The position numbers and the translations under genes were made by a program. Below, one piece after another: positions 49,238 to 58,625 of a DNA stretch of 64,000 nt. The stretch comes from Lachnospiraceae bacterium. Lineage in GTDB: Bacteria > Bacillota > Clostridia > Lachnospirales > Lachnospiraceae. The stretch lies in contig CP107199.1 in the NCBI GenBank assembly GCA_025758065.1, positions 1,032,001 through 1,096,000 on the forward strand. Reading direction: 5' to 3'. Below the pieces are notes generated by a model. That model saw only the letters and a list, made by a program, of their open reading frames with translations. It searched no databases and was not told the DNA's origin. How positions within the stretch are numbered: position 1 is the stretch's first letter; each line of letters starts with the position of its first letter.

Positions 49238-51748
49238 TTATGTTTCCTGTTTATTCTCCCGGTTTCCATTCCGGATCAGTACTTCCTCTTTCACTGTTAA
49301 ATTCTTGTCATTTTCTACCATTACATCCCAGTTATAGGGGACGATTTCCAGCAGGTTCTCTCCCACTGGCATTTCCCCGGACATTTTCTCCCCGGACTGT
49401 TCTTCTGCCCGCTTCTCTTCCGCAGCCCGTTCCAGACGCATTTCTGCCCTGGTCTCCTGGCGCACTTGCGGGAAAATGACCTGAGCCTTGAACAGATCAC
49501 CGTCAATGGTGATCACAAACTCGCCTTTCTGCAGCTGAGTCAGACTCCGGGCAATGGAAAGCCCTAATCCGCTGCCTTCTGTGGTCCGCGCCACATCTCC
49601 TCTGACAAAACGTTCTGTCAGTTCATCCGGGCTGATATTTAACGGCTTTTCCGAAATATTTTTCATAGTGAAAATGGCTTTTCCATCTACAGAAGCCACA
49701 TCCACATATACCCGGCTGCCTTCCTGAGCATATTTAAAAGCATTGGTATAAAGATTTTCAAGAACACGCCATAATCTGCGCCCATCTGCCTTAATAATGA
49801 TCATGCCATCCGGGAAATCAGAGATGATCTTTAAATGGCGCTGGTCAAAACGTTCCTCAAATTCACCATTTGTCTGCTGCACCAGCTCTACCAGGTCAAT
49901 ATCTGTCACTTCCAGCTTCAGGTTGCCGGAACTTGCCTTGGATGCTTCTACCAGATCCTCTGTTAATGTCTTTAAACGCTGGGATTTCTGGTCCAGGACT
50001 TCCAGATAAGAGGCGATCTTGGGATCCTGTATCTTCTGCCTCTTTAACAGATCCACATAGTTGATAATGGATGTAAGGGGAGTCTTAATATCATGGGAAA
50101 CATTAGTGATCAGGTCCGCTTTTAAGCGCTCACTTTTTACCTTTTCCTGTAGTGCTGTATCCAGACCACTTCCAATATTATTAATATGATCTCCTACTGT
50201 TCTTTCTTTTCCGGTAAGCTTTTTTGTGTCCAGCCTGAAACCGGTATCACCTTTTGCAATGCAGGTAATGGCATTATTCAAAAGATCTTTCTGCTCTGCC
50301 TTACGAAACAGCCTGTGGTAGATCCAGCCATCCAGTCCCACAAACAAAACAGCGCATACATAAAATAAAATACGTGAAGTCAGTTTTTCATCTTTATAGG
50401 CAAAAAGGAACAGCGTTCCCCACATCATCATGCCATTAACAACTAAAAACAGCAGATAACAAAGGCTGGTACCTGCCACAAAACTGGCTTTGGCAATATA
50501 ATCTTTTGAAGCATTTACTGCCTTTTTTGCAATGCTTTTCTCCCATAATGTATTGGCCTTATAACGCCTTAAAAGACTGAAGCCACAGAGAATACTGCAT
50601 CCATAAAGTATCACATATTTTAATAATTTATTCCAGTAAGCCAGATGTTCTTCTGAAGCAAACAGGCCAATGACCATAATACCCAGCTTTCTGCAAAAGT
50701 ACAAAATACCGGCTGTTGCTGCCGCACACAAAAGCACACAGGACTCCGTATACATTTTATCGATGGGGAACAGGCGGATTGCACCACCCAGCTCATCTTC
50801 ATGACCAGACAAAAGCACCAGTGCCACCAGCGTAGTGAAAAATCCGACCATTCCGGCGATCACAGCACCCATTCCTACAATAAAAGCAGAACGGGCACCT
50901 TTATATTCTCCTGCTTCCTTTGCATATTTATCAGCATATGGATAATTTGTATCCACAGAAACTACCATGTAATTCTGGTCATTGTCAAATGGATTCCAGG
51001 TTTCCAGCAGGGAAGCCGCATTTTCCGGTATCAAAGCCAGATTACTTTCCATACGGATGGTATTTCCGGGAATAAATAAATATTTTCCAAAACCTCTCAG
51101 CTCATCTAAGGACATAGATGGAACATTCGTATAAACCGCTTCTTCCCCACTATCGCTTTTATAAAAGATACGGAACCGGACATTTGTATTATTACTGATG
51201 AAATTATAATAGATCGTATAATATTTTCCCAAACGATCCAGGATATCAAGAGCCATTTCCTCTTTAGTCATCCTGGTCTCCAGGCCATCTGCATCTGCCA
51301 GACCTGGGTTATCCGTTTTATATTCTACGGTGATTTCCATGTCATCATCGTCCATGGCCATAGGAGACCCCTGAACTGTAAAATCTTCCCCCAGGTAATA
51401 TCCGCGGATTTTTGCATAACGGACGATCTGGTCCAGTGTCATATTTTCATCTACGCCTGGTCCGTCTGTAATACGCACAATATTCTTATGCATGTCCAGA
51501 ACACCATTCGTTTCAAACATATCCTTATAGCCGATATAGGTAAAAATATTGCTGATATCTATGCCCAGCTGGGAGCAGAATGCATTTGAATCCTCGTATG
51601 TTTCATCATAGATCCAGCGGATACCTTTACCGTATCCGCCGTTTAAATACATGGCACTGATACCCGCCAGTGTAATGACCAGAAAGATCACATGAAACAC
51701 GGACAGCAGCACCTTCCATTTTCTCAGACCAAACGATTTTTTTTCCAT
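49238..51748 (-). CDS. Membrane sensor histidine kinase
   Basis: The 836-residue protein has an N-terminal helix, then a ~250-residue extracellular sensor (NGGYGKGIRWIYDETYEDSN onward). A multi-helix membrane block follows (~275-470, about six segments). Next are a HAMP-like linker, the HisKA site NVSHDIKTPLTSIINYVDLL and the ATPase domain with N-box ENLYTNAFKYA and GSGLGLSIARSL. After the catalytic domain is a ~75-residue Glu/Arg-rich tail (RAEMRLERAAEEKRAEEQSG) not usual in kinases. It pairs with the OmpR-type regulator encoded seven bases upstream. The signal is unknown. Confidence 0.92.
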   Translation of the reverse strand: MEKKSFGLRKWKVLLSVFHVIFLVITLAGISAMYLNGGYGKGIRWIYDETYEDSNAFCSQLGIDISNIFTYIGYKDMFETNGVLDMHKNIVRITDGPGVDENMTLDQIVRYAKIRGYYLGEDFTVQGSPMAMDDDDMEITVEYKTDNPGLADADGLETRMTKEEMALDILDRLGKYYTIYYNFISNNTNVRFRIFYKSDSGEEAVYTNVPSMSLDELRGFGKYLFIPGNTIRMESNLALIPENAASLLETWNPFDNDQNYMVVSVDTNYPYADKYAKEAGEYKGARSAFIVGMGAVIAGMVGFFTTLVALVLLSGHEDELGGAIRLFPIDKMYTESCVLLCAAATAGILYFCRKLGIMVIGLFASEEHLAYWNKLLKYVILYGCSILCGFSLLRRYKANTLWEKSIAKKAVNASKDYIAKASFVAGTSLCYLLFLVVNGMMMWGTLFLFAYKDEKLTSRILFYVCAVLFVGLDGWIYHRLFRKAEQKDLLNNAITCIAKGDTGFRLDTKKLTGKERTVGDHINNIGSGLDTALQEKVKSERLKADLITNVSHDIKTPLTSIINYVDLLKRQKIQDPKIASYLEVLDQKSQRLKTLTEDLVEASKASSGNLKLEVTDIDLVELVQQTNGEFEERFDQRHLKIISDFPDGMIIIKADGRRLWRVLENLYTNAFKYAQEGSRVYVDVASVDGKAIFTMKNISEKPLNISPDELTERFVRGDVARTTEGSGLGLSIARSLTQLQKGEFVITIDGDLFKAQVIFPQVRQETRAEMRLERAAEEKRAEEQSGEKMSGEMPVGENLLEIVPYNWDVMVENDKNLTVKEEVLIRNGNRENKQET

Positions 51749-51755
51749 AGGCCAC

Positions 51756-52451
51756 CTACTGTTTCTCGATCTTATAGCCTACGCCCCATACTACCTTCAG
51801 ATATTTTGGCTCTCTCGGGTTGATCTCAATCTTTTCCCGGATATGACGGATGTGGACAGCTACTGTATTATCTGCACCAATGGCTTCCTCGTTCCAGATT
51901 TTTTCGTAGATCTCATCAATAGAGAATACCTTTCCTGCATTCTTAACCAGAAGCAAAAGGATGTTATACTCAATAGGCGTCAGTTTGATCGGCTCTCCAT
52001 CTACAGTAACCTCCTTGTTGTCATCATTGATCTGGAGACCGCCACACTTGTAAACCTGGCCTTCTGCCTGTTGGCTCATGTTCCCAAGCTGTGTATAACG
52101 GCGCAGCTGGGATTTGACTCTTGCTACCAGTTCTAACGGGTTAAATGGCTTTGTAATATAATCATCTGCACCGATATTAAGTCCCAGGATCTTATCTGCA
52201 TCCTCTGATTTTGCAGAAAGGATAATGATCGGAATACTGCTGGTCTCACGTACCTTTAAGGTAGTACGTATACCATCCAGTCCCGGCATCATCACATCTA
52301 AGATCAAAAGATCTGCGGACTGTGTCTCCAGATATTCCAGAGCTTCATATCCGTCATAGGTTTTTATAACTTTAAAGCCTTCTCCTGTAAGGTAAATGTC
52401 AATGGCTTCTACAATCTGTTTATCATCATCACATACCAGGATCGTCTGCAT
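51756..52451 (-). CDS. OmpR-family response regulator
   Basis: The start is the ATG at 52451 (MQTILVCDDDKQIVEAIDIY) with AAAGGAGGAG upstream; 231 residues. The receiver domain has the acidic pair DDD and the phospho-acceptor Asp in LLILDVMMPG. The C-terminal winged helix has LTPIEYNILLLLVKNAGKVF and DNTVAVHIRHIREKIE. It should act as a DNA-binding partner of the sensor kinase that follows. The gene lies 63 bases after the NlpC/P60 gene, so the hydrolase may belong to the same transcript. Confidence 0.95.
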   Translation of the reverse strand: MQTILVCDDDKQIVEAIDIYLTGEGFKVIKTYDGYEALEYLETQSADLLILDVMMPGLDGIRTTLKVRETSSIPIIILSAKSEDADKILGLNIGADDYITKPFNPLELVARVKSQLRRYTQLGNMSQQAEGQVYKCGGLQINDDNKEVTVDGEPIKLTPIEYNILLLLVKNAGKVFSIDEIYEKIWNEEAIGADNTVAVHIRHIREKIEINPREPKYLKVVWGVGYKIEKQ

Positions 52452-52514
52452 AAATGTCTCCTCCTTTGTTAATATACCTGCGCCCACAGGCGCAGACCGG
52501 GTGTATGTTACTGT

Positions 52515-54128
52515 TTAAAAGATACGCCATGCGCAGATAAAGTTATTTCTCCACCACTGGCTTAAGCTTCTGTGGACAACCTTACCATTACTGGATGAAG
52601 CATCAATAACGGTTCCGCCGCCTGCTGCAATACCTACGTGGCCTCTTACAACTACGATATCGCCCGCCTGGATATCTCCAAAATTGCTTACCTTTGTATA
52701 ACGTCCTGCACTTCTCCAGCCTGAAGAAGTCATATAACTCTGGCTTACGCCTACCTGCTTTAAGCACCAGTATACAAAACCGGAACAGTCAAAAGAGCTG
52801 GGGCCCTTTGCTCCCCATACATATGGGCTTCCAAGCTTGGAAGATGCTACGGAGATCAGCGCAGAAACACCTGTACCGGATGCCGGTCTTGGAGCCGGTG
52901 TACTGGTATTGCCGCCGTTATTGCCCTTGTTAGAATTATTGTTCTTTCCGCTGTTATTGTTTTTGTTGCCCTTAGCCGGTGCAGCTGTAGAAGGTGCCGG
53001 TTTCTTCACATCGTCACTGGTAAGCTTGGCCATGGTCAGTACGCCAACTTTACCATCTGCAGACAGACCGTTGCGTGACTGGAAGTTCTTTACTGCATCT
53101 TCCGTTGCTTCACCATAATAGCCAGTTACATTGGAAGATGGCAAATAGCCGTATTTGCTTAACAGCTGCTGTACTCTGGTAACAGAATCGCCCTGTTCAC
53201 CGATCATTAAACCATTTGGCTTGGCATCCGGACTGTTTAATACAATACGGGTGGATGGTCCTAAGTAGCCGTCTACTACCTGGTCATTTCTTGCCTGGAA
53301 CTGCTTAACTGCGATCACAGTGTCCTGACCATATGTACCATCTGGTGTTGTAGTCAGATAGCCCAGATCCTTTAAACGCTGCTGGCATGCCAGTACCACA
53401 TCACTCTTTTCACCGTATGCAAGCATATTTGCCTTAATGTCATCGCTGTACATCAGGTTATAGGTCTGCCGGCCTACTTTTCCGTCTTCTGCCAGTCCAT
53501 TAACCCCCTGAAGCTTTAAAACGGCAATTTCTGTAGCATCATCAAAGTTGCCCGTTACCTGGTCTGCAGAAGCCAGATATCCCAGCTCATACAGTCGCTG
53601 CTGGATCTTCTGGATATCATCGCCCTGTGTTCCCTTAGATACTGCATAATGTTTGGCATCTTCTGCCATCAATTCATCCCATGTGGTATTACCTACAATG
53701 CCATCCTGAGGCAGTTCATTCTGTCTCTGGAAATGTTTTACTGCTGTGAGCGTTACCTGGCCAAAGTAATCCGTAGGCTCATCGTTATCCATAAAGCCCA
53801 GATCCATCAGTCGCTGCTGAAGCTTCTTTACGATCTCATGGCGAACACCTTCCCTTAAGTACTGTGGTGCTGATTCTGCGTCCTCCGGAAGCTCTACATC
53901 CGTCAGTCCAGGAAGGATCTGTCCATCCATTCCTAAGGGTGCTATGGTCTCATCGGTTCCGTTTGAGAACGCCTGTCCATCTGCGGCATCTGCTTCTGCC
54001 GGTTCTGCGGCCTCATTTTGAACAGCAGCCCCAGTGCCGCTCAAAGAGCAGCCCCCCAGTGCCAAAGCTGCCGCCAAAACACCGGATACGCAGGCATATC
54101 TTAAATAATATGTATATTTCTGGTTCAT
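52515..54128 (-). CDS. NlpC/P60 peptidoglycan hydrolase with four PG-binding repeats (lipoprotein)
   Basis: The start is the ATG at 54128 (MNQKYTYYLRYACVSGVLAA); longer frames read into palindromic repeats. The 537-residue product has a lipobox (ALGGC). Four PG_binding_1 units follow, seen as QQRLMDLGFM, QQRLYELGYL, QQRLKDLGYL and QQLLSKYGYL. A Asn/Lys/Pro-rich linker (~400-430) leads to the NlpC/P60 domain with Cys in FDCSGFVYWCLKQ and His in RGHVGIAAGGG. It should cut peptide stems of the cell wall outside the membrane. It is upstream of the two-component genes on the same strand. Confidence 0.93.
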   Translation of the reverse strand: MNQKYTYYLRYACVSGVLAAALALGGCSLSGTGAAVQNEAAEPAEADAADGQAFSNGTDETIAPLGMDGQILPGLTDVELPEDAESAPQYLREGVRHEIVKKLQQRLMDLGFMDNDEPTDYFGQVTLTAVKHFQRQNELPQDGIVGNTTWDELMAEDAKHYAVSKGTQGDDIQKIQQRLYELGYLASADQVTGNFDDATEIAVLKLQGVNGLAEDGKVGRQTYNLMYSDDIKANMLAYGEKSDVVLACQQRLKDLGYLTTTPDGTYGQDTVIAVKQFQARNDQVVDGYLGPSTRIVLNSPDAKPNGLMIGEQGDSVTRVQQLLSKYGYLPSSNVTGYYGEATEDAVKNFQSRNGLSADGKVGVLTMAKLTSDDVKKPAPSTAAPAKGNKNNNSGKNNNSNKGNNGGNTSTPAPRPASGTGVSALISVASSKLGSPYVWGAKGPSSFDCSGFVYWCLKQVGVSQSYMTSSGWRSAGRYTKVSNFGDIQAGDIVVVRGHVGIAAGGGTVIDASSSNGKVVHRSLSQWWRNNFICAWRIF

Positions 54129-54148
54129 CAAATGTATCCTCACTTGTT

Positions 54149-54287
54149 GTCCTTCGTTGCTTGGTCCACTCAGGACCCTCGCGCTTCGCGCTCCACTACC
54201 TGCTAGCGCAGGCGGGTCCTTCGTTGGTGAGCGCAAGAAAAACAAATGCCGCATTCTGCGGCGCTTGTTTTTCTTCTGCGCTCACCA
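54149..54287. repeat. Cluster of palindromes (REP/MITE-like) upstream of the hydrolase gene
   Basis: The 11-base sequence GTCCTTCGTTG occurs at 54149-54159 and 54216-54226. Between them GGACCC (54173-) pairs with GGGTCC (ending ~54219) and encloses two small stems (GCGC-TTCG-CGC and CCTGC-TAGC-GCAGG), giving a clover-leaf. Directly after it, TGGTGAGCGCA at 54225 begins a ~30-bp nearly perfect palindrome ending in TGCGCTCACCA at 54287, with GCCGCA-TTC-TGCGGC at its centre. This looks like a dispersed repeat unit next to an IS. Confidence 0.7.
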
Positions 54288-54299
54288 CATTATAACACA

Positions 54300-56285
54300 T
54301 CTCCTTTCTTTTTTCGATATTTTTCATGGTCTTAAGGAAATCGCAAGTTCCTGTACCCTGACTTTTACAGTTTTAGCTGGAAAATTATTGTGGCAGATAC
54401 TAAAATCCCAGGAAATTCAATTATTCTGGGATTTTTTGATGATTTCTATTTACGTTATCCAAACGCTTCCCCTAAACAGCGTACCGTAAAAAGCTTCGGC
54501 TATTTGGAAGATCAGACTGACCTGGAAGCATTTTGGAAAGAAGTAAATGCCTGCAATGACAGCCTCAAGCATAAGCGGGATCTGCGTATTGAAATCCCCG
54601 TTTCCGAAATGATGTATTCCGAAAACAACAGGCTGCTTAACTATGGCTACAAGTTTCCGGAATCCGTTTACCATCTTCTTGGAATCGACACCTTCTTTGA
54701 ACAATACCAACGGTCATCCGGATTCCGCGGAAAATACTCGCTGAATGAAATCTTCCGTTACCTTGTGATGGACAGAATCCTCTATCCGGCCTCGAAACGG
54801 GAAGTAGCTTCACGCCTTCTGAATTATTACGGCCTGAACAGCGAATTTGACCTTCCGGATATTTACCGCGCATTAGACCAGTTCAACATCATCTTTTATG
54901 ACCTCCAGCGTTTTATCAGTGAACAGGTGGGAGAGCGGTTTGGTCGGGACCTGCAGTACAGTTTCTATGATGTAACAAACTACTATACGGAAAAAGATTT
55001 TGCAGACCCGGATGAAGAATACCGTGACCGGTCGGGAAAGCTGGTAAGCGGCCCTGCCCTGGGGCAGAAAGGCGTTTCCAAGGAGCACCAGCTGACGCCT
55101 ATCATACAGATGGGACTCTTCATGGATGGAAACGGGGTTCCCATATGCATGGATGTATTCCGGGGGAACATGAGTGATTCCGATACACTGAAAGAAAATC
55201 TGGACGGATTCAAGAAGGAATACGGCATGGAACGGACAGTTGTCGTGGCAGATAAAGGGATGAACTGTTCTCGCAATATTGATCTTCTGTGCAGTCAGGG
55301 CGATGGTTATGTATTTTCCCAGATATTAAAAGGAACAAAAGGGAAACGTTACCAGGAAGCCCTGTTTGCCCAGGAAGGCTGGCAGGAAGCGGAAGACGGT
55401 TCCTACAAATGGAAACTGCTCACGGAAGAATACCAGGGGTATGATATCTCATTTGAAATGCAGGACGGACAGAAAACAGAGAAAAAGAAAGCGGTAAGGC
55501 GGCAGCGGAAGGTTCTTCTTTACTGGTCAAGAGCAGATGCAGAAATGGCAGCAAAGAAAAGAGAAGAAAAGCTGAAGAAAGCAGAAAAGAGTACAAAGAA
55601 CAATGCCTATGGGATCGTCCATGGAAAAGACCGGTATATAAAAGAAGAAACCATCCTGAAAGAGACCGGTGAAGTTCTGGATGAAAGGCAGACAGCCAAA
55701 GTATCCGCAGTGGACCGGGAGAAGGCGGAAAAAGATGCCCTTTATGACGGATATTTTGCAATCATAACCAGTGAGATGGATTATGATGCTGCAAAGATAC
55801 GGGAAGTATACCATGGTTTGTGGCGTATTGAGGAATCTTTCCAGACCATGAAGAGCGATTTCGATGCAAGACCGATTTATCTGAACAAGCGGGAGCATAT
55901 CCGGGCACACTTTCTGATCTGTTTCGTGGCGCTTGTGATCCTGCGTCTGATACAAAACAGAATGGGGATTGAAAGATTGTCGGTGGACAGGATTGCGGAA
56001 GCGCTGCGAAGCGCAAACTGCCTGTTGGAAAGAGGCGGTTATGTCCGCCTGCTGGATGTTGGTGGAAAGATCCGGTACGAGGAAATCCCGGATCGGAAAA
56101 GTGGGAAACTGGTGCCAAGCCTGAAATTCAGCAGCGAGGATCAAGTAGCCTTGGATTATCGCCGAATACAAGAAACGTTTGGAACAAACTTCTACTATGC
56201 TTACGCGAAGCAGGAAGACTTCAAAAGATTCTTCAAAGAAATGGAACTGGGCAAAAGAGCATAACACAAGAAACTCCCTACAAAC
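54300..56285 (+). mobile_element. IS1634-family insertion sequence
   Basis: The transposase gene at 54390-56264 defines the element. The right end lies near ACTCCCTACAAA (~56283), where symporter coding sequence resumes. The left end is less clear because no matching inverted repeat was found in 54290-54390; the limits are approximate. The symporter's 5' part is missing to the left of the IS, which suggests a deletion next to the insertion. Confidence 0.7.
54390..56264 (+). CDS. IS1634-family transposase
   Basis: The 624-residue protein begins at a GTG with a weak ribosome site. It has the DDE-type residues Asp in SFYDVTNYYTEK, Asp in VVVADKGMNCSRN and Glu in GLWRIEESFQTMKSDFDARP, in the YREK-like order of the IS4/IS1634 group. 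A long insertion domain rich in Lys and Glu (KKREEKLKKAEKSTKN) sits between the second Asp and the Glu, as usual in this family. The frame is intact, so the IS may still be active. Confidence 0.92.
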   Translation: MADTKIPGNSIILGFFDDFYLRYPNASPKQRTVKSFGYLEDQTDLEAFWKEVNACNDSLKHKRDLRIEIPVSEMMYSENNRLLNYGYKFPESVYHLLGIDTFFEQYQRSSGFRGKYSLNEIFRYLVMDRILYPASKREVASRLLNYYGLNSEFDLPDIYRALDQFNIIFYDLQRFISEQVGERFGRDLQYSFYDVTNYYTEKDFADPDEEYRDRSGKLVSGPALGQKGVSKEHQLTPIIQMGLFMDGNGVPICMDVFRGNMSDSDTLKENLDGFKKEYGMERTVVVADKGMNCSRNIDLLCSQGDGYVFSQILKGTKGKRYQEALFAQEGWQEAEDGSYKWKLLTEEYQGYDISFEMQDGQKTEKKKAVRRQRKVLLYWSRADAEMAAKKREEKLKKAEKSTKNNAYGIVHGKDRYIKEETILKETGEVLDERQTAKVSAVDREKAEKDALYDGYFAIITSEMDYDAAKIREVYHGLWRIEESFQTMKSDFDARPIYLNKREHIRAHFLICFVALVILRLIQNRMGIERLSVDRIAEALRSANCLLERGGYVRLLDVGGKIRYEEIPDRKSGKLVPSLKFSSEDQVALDYRRIQETFGTNFYYAYAKQEDFKRFFKEMELGKRA

Positions 56286-57430
56286 GCTTTGTTTTCAGGC
56301 TTTGTAGGGATCATCCTGATTTTCTTCATCCCTTATACGGCTTCCGGATTTAAGGCCGTAGGCACCTTGTTTAACAGTCTGTTTGGCTTTGACTATCATG
56401 TCTCCATGATTGCAGGCGCTGCCATCATCATCGGATACACTGTCTTAGGCGGTTTCCTGGCTGTTTCCACCACAGACCTGATTCAGAGCGTAGTTATGAG
56501 CATTGCACTTATTATCATCGTCTTCTTCGGCATCCATGTAGCTGGAGGCTGGGATGCCGTGATTTCCAACGCCCAGTCCCTGGCAGGGTACTTAAGCATG
56601 ACCAGCATGCACAATATGGCAGATCACACATCCTCTCCATACAGCCTGCTGACTATCTGCTCCACTTTAGCCTGGGGCCTTGGATATTTTGGCATGCCTC
56701 ACATCCTGCTGCGGTTTATGGCTATTGAGGATGAGAACAAACTGACTCTTTCCCGGCGCATCGCTTCTGTCTGGGTAGTGATTTCCATGTTTGTGGCCAT
56801 CTTGATCGGTATCATCGGTTACAGCGCTTCCGTGCCAATGCTGTCCACCAGTTCCCAGTCTGAGACCATTATCATTCAGTTGTCCGGACTTTTAGGACAG
56901 AATGGTTTCCTGCTTTCCATCATCGCTGGAATCGTCCTGGCAGGCATTTTGGCTTCCACCATGTCCACGGCAGATTCCCAGCTGCTTACAGCGGCTTCCG
57001 GCATCTCCCAGAACCTGCTTCAGGACTTCTTAAAGATTAAGATGGACACCAAGACCTCCATGCGGGCCGCCAGACTTACCGTTATCGGCATTGCATTGGT
57101 GGCTGTTGTCCTGGCATGGAACCCTGACAGTTCCGTATTTACCATCGTTTCCTTTGCCTGGGCCGGTTTCGGCGCATCCTTTGGACCTGTAATGCTGTTT
57201 GCCCTGTTCTGGAAGCGCAGCAACCTTCCAGGTGCCATCGCAGGCATGGTAGCCGGAGGCGTCATGGTATTTGTCGGAAATATGGCATCAAGCCTATGGG
57301 CGGTATCTGGGGAATCTACGAACTGCTCCCGGCATTCCTGGTGGCCTGTGCGGCAATCATCATCGTTTCCCTGGCCACTGCAGCACCTTCCAAGGAAATC
57401 TGCGATAAGTTCGATTCCATCGGGAAATAA
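56286..57430 (+). pseudogene. putP: Sodium/proline symporter, 5'-truncated and frameshifted
   Basis: The frame from ~56286 encodes the middle and end of a sodium:solute symporter: FSGFVGIILIFFIPYTASGF, YFGMPHILLRFMAIED and the late helices. The first ~120 residues of a PutP are absent, replaced by the IS. Near 57275 one base appears lost: restoring it turns VFVGNMASSLWAVSG into VFVWKYGIKPMGGIWGIYEL, the normal C-terminus, which runs on to the stop at 57428-57430. Both lesions should abolish sodium-coupled proline uptake by this copy. Confidence 0.9.
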
Positions 57431-57455
57431 TAGGACATAACATTTCCTAATAAAG

Positions 57456-57500
57456 CAAAAATCCCTGACCACAGTTCATAATCTGCATGGTCAGGGATTA
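57456..57500 (-). terminator. Terminator of the TRAP operon
   Basis: AATCCCTGACCA (57460-57471) and TGGTCAGGGATT (57488-57499) form a perfect 12-bp stem with a 16-base loop. On the minus strand it is followed by TTTTGCTTTATT, just after the cupin stop. Confidence 0.88.
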
Positions 57501-57506
57501 TCTGCT

Positions 57507-57830
57507 TTATTCCAAAAAATCTTCCCTTTGCGGTGTAAAAATATCCAATATCACCGCGTCTTCCAGCGCTGTCGCACCATGAAGAACTCCAGGAGGTACA
57601 TAATAGGTATCCCCCCTTTTCAGTTCATAAACTTCTTCCTCCATCGTATATTGAAAAGAGCCAGATAAAATGTAACTTACCTGTTCATGAGGATGCCGAT
57701 GGGCAGTCCCTACTGCGCCCTTCTTAAAAACAGCTTCAACAATCATCATATTACCGTTATGAGCCAAAATCCTTCTTGTAATTCCTCCTCCGATGTCCTG
57801 TCCCACCACAGTTTCATACTTTACTACCAT
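57507..57830 (-). CDS. Small cupin-domain protein
   Basis: The start is the ATG at 57830 (MVVKYETVVGQDIGGGITRR) with AAGGAG upstream; 107 residues. The single cupin has the metal-binding motif 1 TAHRHPHEQVSYILSGSFQY and motif 2 GDTYYVPPGVLHGATAL, with all expected His and Glu residues. Such proteins often bind or isomerise sugars or sugar acids. It is the last gene of the TRAP operon, which supports a role in the imported compound's metabolism. Confidence 0.9.
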   Translation of the reverse strand: MVVKYETVVGQDIGGGITRRILAHNGNMMIVEAVFKKGAVGTAHRHPHEQVSYILSGSFQYTMEEEVYELKRGDTYYVPPGVLHGATALEDAVILDIFTPQREDFLE

Positions 57831-57866
57831 GTCGTTCTTCTCCTTATCAATGCATTGACATATCAA

Positions 57867-58610
57867 TCAAAGCATCATCTGTCCACCATTGATTTGAACC
57901 ACCTCGCCTACCAGATAAGAAGACTGATCTGAGGCCAGATAATACATCACATCCGCAACCTCTTCAGGCCGTCCCATGCGTCCTGCAGGAATTGCCTTTA
58001 CAAAACTTTCCAAAAGTTCTTTACTACTGGCAGCGTGGAAAGCTGTATTGATTGTTCCCGGGGAAACGGCATTCACGCGGACGCCTGCCGGAATCAGTTC
58101 CTTTGCCAGTGCTCTCGTCATAGTCAGAACCGCTCCCTTTGCTGCCGCATATACACCTGCTCCGGGTCCTCCACCATTATAAGCCGCAATCGTGGTAATA
58201 TTAATCATAGTTCCCTTTACAGTTTTCAGATAGGGGATACACTCTCTAGCAGCAAAAAATGCTCCGTTCAGGTTCAAATCCATCACCCGATTCCAAAACT
58301 CAGTTTCCATACCTTCAAAAGAAGATCTGCCTCCCAGGCCCCCCGCGTTGTTAATTAGAGTGTCAATCCTGCCATATGTATCTACGGTCTTCGCCACCAT
58401 GGCTTTGACTTCCTCTTCCTTCGTAGCATCACCCGGAAGAAAAATTGCTTCATATCCCTTATCTTTAAGTTCTTCCAATGCTTTATTCCCATTTTCTACG
58501 TTATAATCATTGAAAGCGATAGCATACCCTTCAGAAGCAAATTTGAGACATGCCGCGTGACCGATTCCAATTGCAGCGCCTGTAATAAACAATACTTTTT
58601 TATCTATCAT
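57867..58610 (-). CDS. Short-chain dehydrogenase/reductase
   Basis: The 247-residue Rossmann protein has the cofactor loop TGAAIGIGHAACL, NNAGGLGG, the catalytic YAAAK box (Tyr and Lys) and VNAVSPGTINTAF. The residue usually Ser before the Tyr seems to be Thr (NITTIAAYNGGGPGAG, one residue longer than normal). It is probably a dehydrogenase for the sugar acid or polyol imported by the adjacent TRAP system. NAD(P) preference is not clear: Asp36 in FNDYNVEN favours NAD. It lies between dctM and the cupin gene. Confidence 0.9.
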   Translation of the reverse strand: MIDKKVLFITGAAIGIGHAACLKFASEGYAIAFNDYNVENGNKALEELKDKGYEAIFLPGDATKEEEVKAMVAKTVDTYGRIDTLINNAGGLGGRSSFEGMETEFWNRVMDLNLNGAFFAARECIPYLKTVKGTMINITTIAAYNGGGPGAGVYAAAKGAVLTMTRALAKELIPAGVRVNAVSPGTINTAFHAASSKELLESFVKAIPAGRMGRPEEVADVMYYLASDQSSYLVGEVVQINGGQMML

Positions 58611-58625
58611 AATTCCATCTCCTTC

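Noticed and set aside
55420..56267. Minus-strand frames inside the IS1634 transposase
   Set aside because: Long antisense frames caused by the transposase codon pattern; no ribosome sites or families.
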